Shown here in pieces: positions 51,890-62,734 of a stretch of DNA of 64,000 nt (the first letter of the stretch is position 1; the number at the start of each line of letters is the position of its first letter). The notes beneath the pieces were generated by a model. The model searched no databases. It worked only from the letters and a program-made list of their open reading frames with translations, and was not told where the DNA came from. Origin of the DNA: Psoroptes ovis. Taxonomy: Eukaryota > Arthropoda > Arachnida > Sarcoptiformes > Psoroptidae. The stretch covers positions 5,105,043 through 5,169,042 of the forward strand of contig PQWQ01000002.1 in NCBI GenBank assembly GCA_002943765.1. The letters run 5' to 3'. A program made the position numbers and the translations under genes.

Positions 51890-51904
51890 TTCTTTTGAAC
51901 GAAA

Positions 51905-53755
51905 ATGAGTTCTGTAACAGGAACATCGATTGTCGCCAATCATCATCATCATCAACATAATCATCTTTATAGTCCATATCATAAACAAAATGGAACATTC
52001 ACATCTACATCAACAACAGCATCGACATCATCGACCATATATCATTCACCACAATCATCTCCACCGAATCAATCGAGTCCTAAACCATTACCAATGATGA
52101 TGATTACAGATTTGAATAATGAAAATAATGATACAGATGATGATGATGAAAAACCATTAGATTTTTCAGCAAAATCTCCATCTAAAAAACAGCCATCATA
52201 TGATACAGAATTGAATGATATAAATGAAAAATCATCAACAACACGCAAAACACAACAGACAGATCAACCATTATTAACATCAAAATCATCAGTATCTACC
52301 AGTAAAAAATTACATCCTAAATTTATGAAACGTCATCATCATCAACAGCCAGAACATCATTGTTTCACGACACCATCTCCATCACCGCCTGAACATCGGG
52401 CACCGAACAATCTACTGATATCTCCATCAAAACAATCATCCAATCCAGCAACACAATCAGTCGAAAATATTTTTGGAAAATTTTTTCAAGAAATGACTAA
52501 TCAAATTCAACCGGCAAATAATAATTTTTCACCGCAGCAACAAGTCTTAAATGAGACTTTATTAAATCAAGCATTACAAATGAGTAAATTGAATACGATA
52601 CCGAATCCATCGATGATTGATGCTGATTCTAAATATCAAAATGCCAAAACATTACAGTTGCTTAATTTATTAGCCACAGTCAACAATCAACAAGCGGTTC
52701 CGAATCAAAAACAGAATATCATTGAGCAATTATTGGGCAAAAATAATTATCCAACAGCACCAGAATTATCACCAATCAAATCAACATCGGATCATTCATT
52801 GTCTCCAACATTCGCTGCTTCTCAATATCAGCCATTAGTTTCGCCTCCGATTGCCGACACTGGTAATGGTGGACTTTTATTGACCACAGCTAAACCAACA
52901 TTGAATGAACCAATGATAAGTAATTCATGTGATTCATTTATCAATGAACCGAAAATTCATGTGAAAAATGATCCGATGATCGGTAATTCAACGCCAAAAT
53001 ATACTCGTCCATTCAAAGCATTATATAACAACAAAGAATTACCATTGTTGTCGCAAAAACATTCGCCATCGGCAACAACTGCTGTGGCACCATCCTCTTC
53101 TTCATCTGCATCATCGTCGTCACCTGGATTGGAAACTTTAGCTGCTGCCGATTCATTACTTAGCTCCGATCAAGCATATTTAATGTTTCGTTCACAAATG
53201 TTATCCATGTCCAAACAGCGTCAATCATCGATTAGTAGAAAATCACATGAAACTAATCGTAAATCATCACATAATACTTCGATAAATTCTAATAAATCTT
53301 TTGATCTTACATCAGATGATAATTCAAATAGTTCATCATGTTTAAATAGTAATAATATTGTCGATAATAATAATAAAGCAATAAATGAAATTTCAGAATC
53401 AATAAATAGTCATAATAATTCACTTGTCACAATGCCAAATATTTTGAATTCTAATCCAATTACAACAACAACAGCGGCAGCAACTACAACTAGTTCTGGC
53501 CGAAAACGTGCACGACCATTACCGGACAGTCTAAAAGATGAAGCATATTGGGAACGACGTCGTAAAAATAATGAAGCTGCAAAACGTTCAAGAGATTTAC
53601 GACGTGCAAAAGAAGATGAAATCGCTATACGTGCTAGTTTTCTAGAACATGAAAATCGTCAATTAAAATTGAAATTAATTGAAGCTGAATTGAAATTGGA
53701 GAAAAAAGATGCATTAATCGCTAGTTTACAGAATCAATTATCACTTAAACAGTGA
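51905..53755 (+). CDS. PAR/giant/CES-2-type bZIP transcription factor
   Basis: A single coding exon of 616 residues starting at ATG 51905. The bZIP domain is at the very C-terminus (about 540-612): KDEAYWERRRKNNEAAKRSR then DLRRAKEDEIAIRASFLE. The basic region N-x-A-A-K-R-S-R-D is diagnostic of the PAR/NFIL3/Giant group, and KEDEIAIRA is close to Drosophila Giant. The leucine zipper follows (about 568-610). The remainder is Ser/Gln/Asn-rich. Residues 84-88 (PLDFS in EKPLDFSAK) resemble the PxDLS motif that recruits the corepressor CtBP, also present in Giant-like repressors. It probably binds DNA as a dimer and may repress transcription. Whether it is the ortholog of giant, Pdp1 or ces-2 cannot be decided by reading. 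The 3'UTR contains two let-7 seed matches. Confidence 0.88.
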   Translation: MSSVTGTSIVANHHHHQHNHLYSPYHKQNGTFTSTSTTASTSSTIYHSPQSSPPNQSSPKPLPMMMITDLNNENNDTDDDDEKPLDFSAKSPSKKQPSYDTELNDINEKSSTTRKTQQTDQPLLTSKSSVSTSKKLHPKFMKRHHHQQPEHHCFTTPSPSPPEHRAPNNLLISPSKQSSNPATQSVENIFGKFFQEMTNQIQPANNNFSPQQQVLNETLLNQALQMSKLNTIPNPSMIDADSKYQNAKTLQLLNLLATVNNQQAVPNQKQNIIEQLLGKNNYPTAPELSPIKSTSDHSLSPTFAASQYQPLVSPPIADTGNGGLLLTTAKPTLNEPMISNSCDSFINEPKIHVKNDPMIGNSTPKYTRPFKALYNNKELPLLSQKHSPSATTAVAPSSSSSASSSSPGLETLAAADSLLSSDQAYLMFRSQMLSMSKQRQSSISRKSHETNRKSSHNTSINSNKSFDLTSDDNSNSSSCLNSNNIVDNNNKAINEISESINSHNNSLVTMPNILNSNPITTTTAAATTTSSGRKRARPLPDSLKDEAYWERRRKNNEAAKRSRDLRRAKEDEIAIRASFLEHENRQLKLKLIEAELKLEKKDALIASLQNQLSLKQ

Positions 53756-53920
53756 ATTTGAATTATTATCTCATTATAATTATTATTATTATTAATATTA
53801 TTTTCAAATTTATTAATATTTAAAAAAATCAATCATAGATATTTACATAATATATACAGCACAATATATTTAACATAAAATTATAACTATTTTTTTTTCT
53901 CTCTCAAAATCAACCATTAT

Positions 53921-53953
53921 CTACCTCAAACAATCTATTGTGTAACTACCTCA
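53921..53953 (+). promoter_or_regulatory. Two let-7 seed-match sites in the bZIP 3'UTR
   Basis: CTACCTCA occurs at 53921-53928 and 53946-53953. It is the exact 8-mer target of the let-7 seed (UGAGGUAG), 25 nt apart start to start. Both lie 166-198 nt after the bZIP stop and before the first AATAAA (54001). Confidence 0.65.
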
Positions 53954-54000
53954 AAAAATTTTCAAATTATTTTGTTATTTTTCTTTTCTCTTCTATTCTA

Positions 54001-54044
54001 AATAAATATTGAATGATACATTGAAAAAATTGTAAATAAATAAA
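54001..54044 (+). terminator. Candidate poly(A) signals of the bZIP gene
   Basis: AATAAA at 54001-54006, 54035-54040 and 54039-54044. A TGTAAATA word (54031-54038), compatible with a Pumilio site, overlaps the second but is weak evidence in AT-rich DNA. Confidence 0.45.
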
Positions 54045-54112
54045 AAAAAAATTGATCAATATTTTTCAATTTCAAAAAATTTTTAAAAATTTTTCACTTC
54101 ACGTGAAATAAT

Positions 54113-54126
54113 GCGCCATCTATTGG
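54113..54126 (-). promoter_or_regulatory. CTCF-like site between bZIP and WDR48
   Basis: On the minus strand this reads CCAATAGATGGCGC. Against the 14-base CTCF core CCASYAGRKGGCRS it matches 13 positions, the exception being A at the S position. It lies between the bZIP 3' end and the WDR48 promoter, where an insulator would make sense. Binding is unproven. Confidence 0.4.
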
Positions 54127-55450
54127 CTAGATTTCAAAACACCTTTGAGACTGTCTTCTATGAATAGCTGATAATATCGACTGCAGCGAGAAAATTGCAC
54201 AGTATTGAAGAGGAGGAGGACGAAAAAAAATGAAGAAGACAATTCGAAAAGAGTATGAATTTGCATCAATCAATGTTTGCATCGGTACACATGTAGTAGT
54301 GTAAATCACATATGGCAATGCCACTACGACAAACTGTTAATTTGTTTTTTTTTTCATTGAAAATTTCACTTGATTTTTATTCGTTTCTATTTATGTTTAT
54401 TTATGTTGGTGTTTATTTGTTTATTTATTTTTTTTCAATTTTTACCTTAAATTTATTTTGCAATTTATTATTTATTTATTCAATTTTATCAATCCACAAA
54501 TTTATCATCAAAAATCAATGAAAATTTTCGTTTTTTTTCGATCATTTATTCGATTTCTTACTCTGTGTGTAAACATATTCAATTATTTACAAAGTTTTAA
54601 TTTAATTCAATGTTTTGTTTTTCCTGGTATCAAAAAAATAATCATCAAATCATTTTCATTTAATTCTTGAATCAATTCAATTAATAATTTCCTTAATATT
54701 TTTCTCCACCATAAAAACTTGAATTCAAAAGGTTATGATGATATGAGATGATTTTTGTTGATTATATTTTTGCATAGAGTAATATTTGATTCGCTAAATA
54801 AAAAAATGTGATCAGAATCATGATTTAAAACGTTCAATACCGTTTTTTTCATTATTATTATTATTTTTTAATATGTAAATTGTGTCATAATTTTTATGAT
54901 CATCATTGACGCATTATTAAAAAGTTGACAATTATGTAATAATGATGTGAAACATTTTTTGGATTCGAAATGCATTTGTTTTCCACTACCCAGTAATAAT
55001 AAATTCATCTATTTTTTTCGTTGTTAATGTGCCGTATAAATTTTCTATTTGAAAAGTGAAATAATATTTTTTTTCAAATTTTATCTTAAATATTGTTCAA
55101 CTTGATGAAATTTATTTTACATCATAAAATCATCGTATATTTGTGTATTCATTTAACTAAGAATTTGTAATCAAAGCAATAATTTTCTCTGCTATCAATA
55201 TTTGACCGAATTAAATGTTTTGAATGTAAGTAAATCCTTTTGATTTAATCATTTTCAATGAAATTAATGATCGATTTGTTTGATCTTGTAGATTTTCATC
55301 CAAATTAAGAAATCAAAAATCATGTAGAAATTTTATTATATAATCAAATGAATAGCTCAAATAATGTTTGAAAAATGATCAAATTAGGTGCAATTTATAG
55401 TCAGTTTTTTGTCGTTGTAAATTCAAATAAAAAAAATATTGTAACGAAAA

Positions 55451-58336
55451 ATGACTAGCTCATTACATCAACGTACAATGGTGAATCATCAAGTACGAAA
55501 AAAAATAACGATTTCATATGTGATACGTTCAGAACAAGAACGTTATCATCGTTCTGGAATTAATTCATTACAATATGATCCACATCTAGGACGATTATAT
55601 TCAGCTGGTAGAGATTCAATAATCCGAATATGGAATGTATATAATCCTAAAACAAAATCATTGATTCAATCCGGTGGTCATACACAAAATTCAATCAATT
55701 CATCATCAAATGTTAGTAACATTAATTATTCATCATCATCATCATCATCATCAACAACACCTCATTCACATCATCAACATCAAGATGATTTTTATTTATG
55801 CTCAATGGAACATCATACCGATTGGGTTAATGATATTGTTTTATGCTGTGATGGTCGAAATTTAATTTCAGCTTCTTCAGATACCACCGTGAAAGTTTGG
55901 AATGCTCACAAAGGTATCTGCATGTCCACATTACGCACTCATCGTGATTATGTTAAAGCATTGGCCTATGCTAAGGACAAAGAATTGGTAGGTTACCAAT
56001 TACTTTCTGCTATCTCTAATTCATTTTTCATTTCGATTTTGTAGGTTGCGTCAGCCGGTTTAGATAAAGCAATATATCTTTGGGATGTCAATACATTGAC
56101 TCAGTTGACGACTTCGAACAATACAGTGACAACAACATCTTTCACTGGAAATCGCGATTCAATCTATTCGCTTGCATTAAATCCAGCTGGCACCATAATT
56201 GTCTCCGGTTCGACTGAAAATGTTTTAAGGGTATGGGACACAAGAACATCAAACAAGATTATGAAATTACGTGGTCATACTGACAATGTGCGATCATTGA
56301 TTATCAGTCGAGATGGTACACAGTGCCTCTCAGCCAGTTCTGATGGATCGATTCGATTGTGGTCATTGGGCCAACAGCGTTGTATTGCAACCATATTGGT
56401 CCATGATGAAGGTGTGTGGACGTTGCAAGCAAACGAATCATTCAACACTGTTTATTCTGGCGGTAAAGATCGTCGAGTGATGATGACTGATCTTCGTCAA
56501 ACTCAAAATCGAACTGTGATATGTGAAGAGAAAGCTTCCATTCTGAAATTACTACTGACACCGCCAGATCCTCGTTACATTTGGGTGGCTACTTCTGATT
56601 CTTCAATCAGGTGCTGGTCTTTAACCGAAAACAAAAAAACTTCATTCGTATCTGATTTCAATAGATGTACAAATGATCCAGTCTCTCAAGAATCTTGTTC
56701 ATCGACAACAATGATAAATGGATCTTCTTCACTAAGCAATAATCGTAAAATATCCAATGCTTCATCGATCTCTTCCACATCGTCATCAATCGCTGAATCA
56801 CAAAAAAGTAATGAATCGTTCCTTCTGCAACCGATAAATAGTCATCCAGAATTAATAATACGCGGTAATCCCGCTATTCGCAACTATCATGTGCTTAATG
56901 ATCGTCGATACATAATTACCAAAGATAATGATGATAATGTTGCAATTTATGATGTTCTCAAAGCATGTAAAGTTGAAGACTTGGGAAAAACAGATTTCGA
57001 AACTGAAATCAAACGGCGATATAGAATGGTTTATGTACCAAATTGGTTCACTGTAGATCTGAAAATGGGAATGCTGACGATACATCTTGAAGAACCAGAT
57101 TGTTTTAGTGCTTACGTTTCAGCGCGTGATTTCGGACTTCAAGCAATTGGAAATAGTGATGATACGAACACAAATAACGCCACCAATAATAGCCATGCGC
57201 CCACACAGCAAGATGCAAAAATTAATCTTGGCTGCTTAGTGCTACTAGCGCTGTTTGAATATTGGCCACAGAGTCATACTCATCTGGTTGATAATGAAAT
57301 ATATCAAAACGGTCAACATTCTCATTCAGAATATATGTGTGATGGCAATGATGGTTCTTCACATCACCATTCTCGTAGACATAATCATGGCAATAGCAAT
57401 AATGGATCATATGCTAGACACCATCCTGATATACATGGTCCCATTAACAGATATTTTACAATGCCCTCTCATACTCCTTTGATTATTAGTGAAAACAGTG
57501 GTCCTGGCAGCTCACAACATCGTACGTTGTTGAGGATACGAATCTGTGAAGCTAAACAAGAAAATGAAAATGGCCATTTACAAGAAATGGTGCCCGTTTG
57601 GGTCAATAATATTGTTATTGAACGTAAATGGCCTGCCTTCAATAAAATTTCTTTCTTTGTTCATCCACATCCCTCGATGGAATTGAAAAATTCCAAAAAA
57701 GAACATTTTAGTGCCATCGATATGCTTTTGATTCGCAAAGTGATTGAGCATGTATATACGAAAATATGCAAAGAATTGTTCGATCAACATCCTAACATTG
57801 TCAATAATTCTTCATCTGAACAACAGCCGGTGCCGGGTACATCGAATGGTCCTAATGCAAATAGTTCTTCCAGCAATTCTTCAACACCTGTTGCCAATGC
57901 TTATCAGCCATCCATTAATGGTGCAATGAATGGAAATAATAAATCATCTTTGAATAATATTAACTCTCATTTAAATCATAATTATCATGGTCACGTTCAT
58001 CATCACCATCATTATCATCAACAATGTAATAGCACTTGTAGCACAAGAAGTTCCAGTAGTTCAAGTAGCACTGGCAGTATGTGTAGCAGGCATTCAACTT
58101 GTCATGGTAATACTACCTCCGAAAGTCCTTCGAATCAAAATGGTCCAAAAAATGGTAAAGAGAATGCCCAAAACGATTCTGTTGCTGATCATCGGTCGAT
58201 AACTGCAGCTGAAGAACGTGTAGAATTAATATGTCAAGATCAAGTATTGGATCCCAATATGGATTTAAGAACGGTTAAACATTTCATTTGGAAATCAAGT
58301 AATGATTTAGTGCTATATTATCGACCAATCAAATAA
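55451..58336 (+). CDS. WDR48: WD40-repeat USP-activating protein (UAF1)
   Basis: Two exons, 55451-55987 and 56045-58336, giving 942 residues (human 677). WDR48 is the scaffold that binds and activates the deubiquitinases USP1, USP12 and USP46. An N-terminal WD40 propeller covers about residues 35-390. Near-identical family segments include GRDSIIRIW, HHTDWVNDIVLCCDGRNLIS, ASSDTTVKVWNAHKG, TVTTTSFTGNRDSIYSLALN and DGSIRLWSLGQQRCIAT. A middle region follows (DVLKACKVEDLGK, YVPNWFTVDLKMGMLTI), then the C-terminal SUMO-like domain ending QDQVLDPNMDLRTVKHFIWK. The extra length comes from inserts of poly-Ser/Asn/His: one of about 40 residues in the early propeller, one around 205-240, and larger ones in the C-terminal third. 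The single intron is 57 nt. The frame opened at TTG 56096 in exon 2 is not a start. Confidence 0.96.
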
Positions 58337-59034
58337 AACCATGAATAATGATCAATCAAGAAAAAATACATAAATAATCAGATTCAACCCGTTGATTTAC
58401 TACAATTTATTTCCTAAGCGGCTCGGAGATGTTTTAATTTCCCCAATGAAATCAATGGATAATCAAAATCAACAACTAATAGTCCTTGAAAACAGAGAAA
58501 GAAAGCAAATTTTTCTTTTTTTTCCATTATTTTATTCTATGAAAAATGTTTTATAGTCGAATTTCGTTTTGATTTCAATCAATCTAATGTTTATTGTTCT
58601 TTTGTTTGTTTACCTTTTGAAAAAAATTTCAAACATACATAATAAGACAGAACATTGAAAATTTTAATTTGTAATTTTTCAAATCATTCTTTCATTCCTG
58701 TTTAATTGATTAATCTTTTCACATAAACGAACACAATTTCACGTAAACTAAATAACACACGCCAAGCAGTTGATAATTTTTCAATTTAATTTCTTTTTTT
58801 TTGTATTTGTTAATTTATGTTTTTGCTTTCTTTATTCACACGTTTTTTTCTTTTTAATTATTTTTTTTTATTTTAATTTTCATTTTTAAAAAAAAAGTGA
58901 AATAAAATGGGATTAATATTATTATAATTATTATTCGAAAATATTGTGTTAAAAAAATCCAAAGCTATATAACTTCGAAATTTTAGAAATATTTATGAGA
59001 AATCAAAGACTAGAGATTTAACGAAATTTCAAAA
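58337..59034. other. WDR48 3' flank up to the satellite
   Basis: AT-rich, with no gene. AATAAA at 58901-58906 could serve WDR48. The last part (58960-59034) looks like decayed satellite units (AATCAAAGAC..., AACGAAATTTC), so the array probably once began earlier. Confidence 0.5.
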
Positions 59035-60117
59035 AAGCAAAGGCAATAGACTGGCAATTTTTTTCAAAAAAGCAAAGGCTATACATTGCCATCTTTTTTC
59101 AAAAAAGCAAAGGCAATAGACTGGCAATTTTTTCAAAAAAATCAAAGGCTATACATTGCCATCTTTTTTCAAAAAAATCAAAGGCAATAGACTGGCAATT
59201 TTTTTCAAAAAAGCAAAGGCAATAGACTGGCAATTTTTCTCAAGAAATTAAAGGCTATACATTGCCATCTTTTTTCAAAAATCGTAAGGCAATAGACTGG
59301 CAATTTTTTTGAAAAAATCATAAGGCTATACATTGCCATCTTTTTTCAAAAAAATCATAAGGCTGTACATTGCCATCTTTTTTCAGAAAAGCAAAGGCAA
59401 TAGACTGGCAATTTTTTCAAAAAAATCAAAGGCTATACATTGCCATCTTTTTTCAAAAATCGTAAGGCAATAGACTGGCAATTTTTTTGAAAAAATCATA
59501 AGGCTATACATTGCCATCTTTTTTCAAAAAAATCATAAGGCTATACATTGCCATCTTTTTTCAAAAATCGTAAGGCAATAGACTGGCAACTTTTTTCAAA
59601 AAAATCATAAGGCTATACATTGCCATCTTTTTTCAAAAAAGCAAAGGCAATAGACTGGCAATTTTTTTCGAAAAAATCAAAGGCTATACATTGCCATCTT
59701 TTTTCAAAAAAGCAAAGGCAATAGACTGGCAATTTTTTTCAAAAAAATCAAAGGCTATACATTGCCATCTTTTTTCAAAAAAGCAAAGGCAATAGACTGG
59801 CAATTTTTTTCGAAAAAGCAAAGGCAATAGACTGGCAATTTTTTCGAAAAAATCATAAGGCTATACATCGCCATCTTTTTTCAAAAAAATCAAAGGCAAT
59901 AGACTGGCTATTTTTTCAAAAAAATCAAAGGCTATACATTGCCATCTTTTTTCAAAAAAGCAAAGGCAATACATTGCCATCTTTTTTCAAAAAAATCAAA
60001 GGCAATACATTGCCATCTTTTTTCAAAAAAATCAAAGGGTATACATTGCCATCTTTTTTCAGAAAAGCAAAGGCAATAGACTGGCAATTTTTTTCGAAAA
60101 AATCATAAGGCTATACA

Positions 60118-61050
60118 TTGCCATCTTTTTTCAAAAAAATCATAAGGCTGTACATTGCCATCTTTTTTCAGAAAAGCAAAGGCAATAGACTGGCAATTTT
60201 TTTCAAAAAAATCAAAGGGTATACATTGCCATCTTTTTTCAAAAAAATCAAAGGCAATAGACTGGCAATTTTTTTCGAAAAATCAAAGGCAATAGACTGG
60301 CAATTTTTTTCGAAAAAGCAAAGGCAATAGACTGGCAATTTTTTCGAAAAAATCATAAGGCTATACATCGCCATCTTTTTTCAAAAAAATCAAAGGCAAT
60401 AGACTGGCAATTTTTTTCGAAAAAATCATAAGGCTATACATCGCCATCTTTTTTCAAAAAAATCAAAGGCAATAGACTGGCAATTTTTTTCAAAAAAGCA
60501 AAGGCAATAGACTGGCAATTTTTTCAAAAAAATCAAAGGCTATACATTGCCATCTTTTTTCAAAAAAATCAAAGGGTATACATTGCCATCTTTTTTCAGA
60601 AAAGCAAAGGCAATAGACTGGCAATTTTTTTCAAAAAAGCAAAGGCAATAGACTGGCAATTTTTTTCGAAAAAATCATAAGGCTATACATTGCCATCTTT
60701 TTTCAAAAAAATCATAAGGCTGTACATTGCCATCTTTTTTCAGAAAAGCAAAGGCAATAGACTGGCAATTTTTTTCAAAAAAATCAAAGGGTATACATTG
60801 CCATCTTTTTTCAAAAAAATCAAAGGCAATAGACTGGCAATTTTTTTCGAAAAATCAAAGGCAATAGACTGGCAATTTTTTTCGAAAAAGCAAAGGCAAT
60901 AGACTGGCAATTTTTTCGAAAAAATCATAAGGCTATACATCGCCATCTTTTTTCAAAAAAATCAAAGGCAATAGACTGGCAATTTTTTCGAAAAAATCAT
61001 AAGGCTATACATCGCCATCTTTTTTCAAAAAAATCAAAGGCAATAGACTG
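60118..61050. repeat. Higher-order duplication inside the satellite, offset 572 bp
   Basis: The block beginning ...GCCATC at 60118, with the diagnostic GGCTGTACATTGCC variant followed by CAGAAAAGC, recurs at 60690. The match runs for more than 200 bp, so multi-unit blocks were copied together. Confidence 0.8.
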
Positions 61051-61529
61051 GCAATTTTTTCAAAAAATCAAAGGCTATACATTGCCATCTTTTTTCAAAA
61101 AAGCAAAGGCAATAGACTGGCAATTTTTTTCGAAAAAATCAAAGGCTATACATTGCCATCTTTTTCAAAAAAGCAAAGGCAATAGACTGGCAATTTTTTT
61201 CAAAAAAATCAAAGGCTATACATTGCCATCTTTTTTCAAAAAAGCAAAGGCAATAGACTGGCAATTTTTTTCAAAAAAATCAAAGGCAATAGACTGGCAA
61301 TTTTTTTCGAAAAAGCAAAGGCAATAGACTGGCAATTTTTTTCAAAAAAATCATAAGGCTATACATCGCCATCTTTTTTCAAAAAAATCAAAGGCAATAG
61401 ACTGGCAATTTTTTTCAAAAAAATCAAAGGCAATAGACTGGCAATTTTTTTCAAAAAAATCATAAGGCTATACATCGCCATCTTTTTTCAAAAAAATCAA
61501 AGGCAATAGACTGGCAATTTTTTTCGAAA

Positions 61530-62197
61530 AAATCAAAGGCTATACATTGCCATCTTTTTTCAGAAAAGCAAAGGCAATAGACTGGCAATTTTTTTTCAAA
61601 AAAATCAAAGGGTATACATTGCCATCTTTTTTCAAAAAAATCAAAGGCAATAGACTGGCAATTTTTTTCAAAAAAGCAAAGGCAATAGACTGGCAATTTT
61701 TTTCGAAAAAATCAAAGGCTATACATTGCCATCTTTTTTCAAAAAAATCAAAGGCAATAGACTGGCAATTTTTTTCGAAAAAACAAAGGCAATAGACTGG
61801 CAATTTTTTTCAAAAAAATCAAAGGCAATAGACTGGCAATTTTTTTCGAAAAAGCAAAGGCAATAGACTGGCAATTTTTTTCAAAAAAATCATAAGGCTA
61901 TACATCGCCATCTTTTTTCAAAAAAATCAAAGGCAATAGACTGGCAATTTTTTTCGAAAAAATCAAAGGCTATACATTGCCATCTTTTTTCAGAAAAGCA
62001 AAGGCAATAGACTGGCAATTTTTTTTCAAAAAAATCAAAGGGTATACATTGCCATCTTTTTTCAAAAAAATCAAAGGCAATAGACTGGCAATTTTTTTCA
62101 AAAAAGCAAAGGCAATAGACTGGCAATTTTTTTCGAAAAAGCAAAGGCAATAGACTGGCAATTTTTTCGAAAAAATCATAAGGCTATACATCGCCAT
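61530..62197. repeat. Higher-order duplication inside the satellite, offset 430 bp
   Basis: A block around 61530-61690 with the same unit order and an eight-T variant recurs about 430 bp later (61960-62120). 430 is about 12 units. Confidence 0.75.
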
Positions 62198-62734
62198 CTT
62201 TTTTCAAAAAATCAAAGGCAATAGACTGGCAATTTTTTTCAAAAAAGCAAAGGCAATAGACTGGCAATTTTTTCAAAAAAATCAAAGGCTATACATTGCC
62301 ATCTTTTTTCAAAAAAGCAAAGGCAATAGACTGGCAATTTTTTTCGAAAAAATCAAAGGCTATACATTGCCCTCTTTCCTCAAAAAAGCAAAGGCAATAG
62401 ACTGGCAATTTTTTTCAAAAAAATCAAAGGCTATACATTGCCATCTTTTTTCAAAAAAGCAAAGGCAACAGACTGGCAATTTTTTTCGAAAAAATCATAA
62501 GGCTATACATCGCCATCTTTTTTCAAAAAAATCAAAGGGTATACATCGCCATCTTTTTTTCAAAAAAATCAAAGGCAATAGACTGGCAATTTTTTTCAAA
62601 AAAGCAAAGGCAATAGACTGGCAATTTTTTTCAAAAAAGCAAAGGCAATAGACTGGCAATTTTTTCAAAAAAATCAAAGGCTATACATTGCCATCTTTTT
62701 TCAAAAAAGCAAAGGCAACAGACTGGCAATTTTT

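Larger units (their letters stand above)
53756..55450. other. bZIP-WDR48 intergenic region
   Basis: Contains the bZIP 3'UTR with its let-7 sites and poly(A) signals, the CTCF-like site, and the WDR48 promoter and 5'UTR. No further gene is supported; open frames around 54312-54670 are Phe/Ile/Tyr-rich chance frames. Confidence 0.55.

Noticed and set aside
56096..58336. Separate gene starting at 56096
   Set aside because: The frame opens at TTG and continues the WDR48 propeller from exon 1 across a clean 57-nt GT...AG intron.
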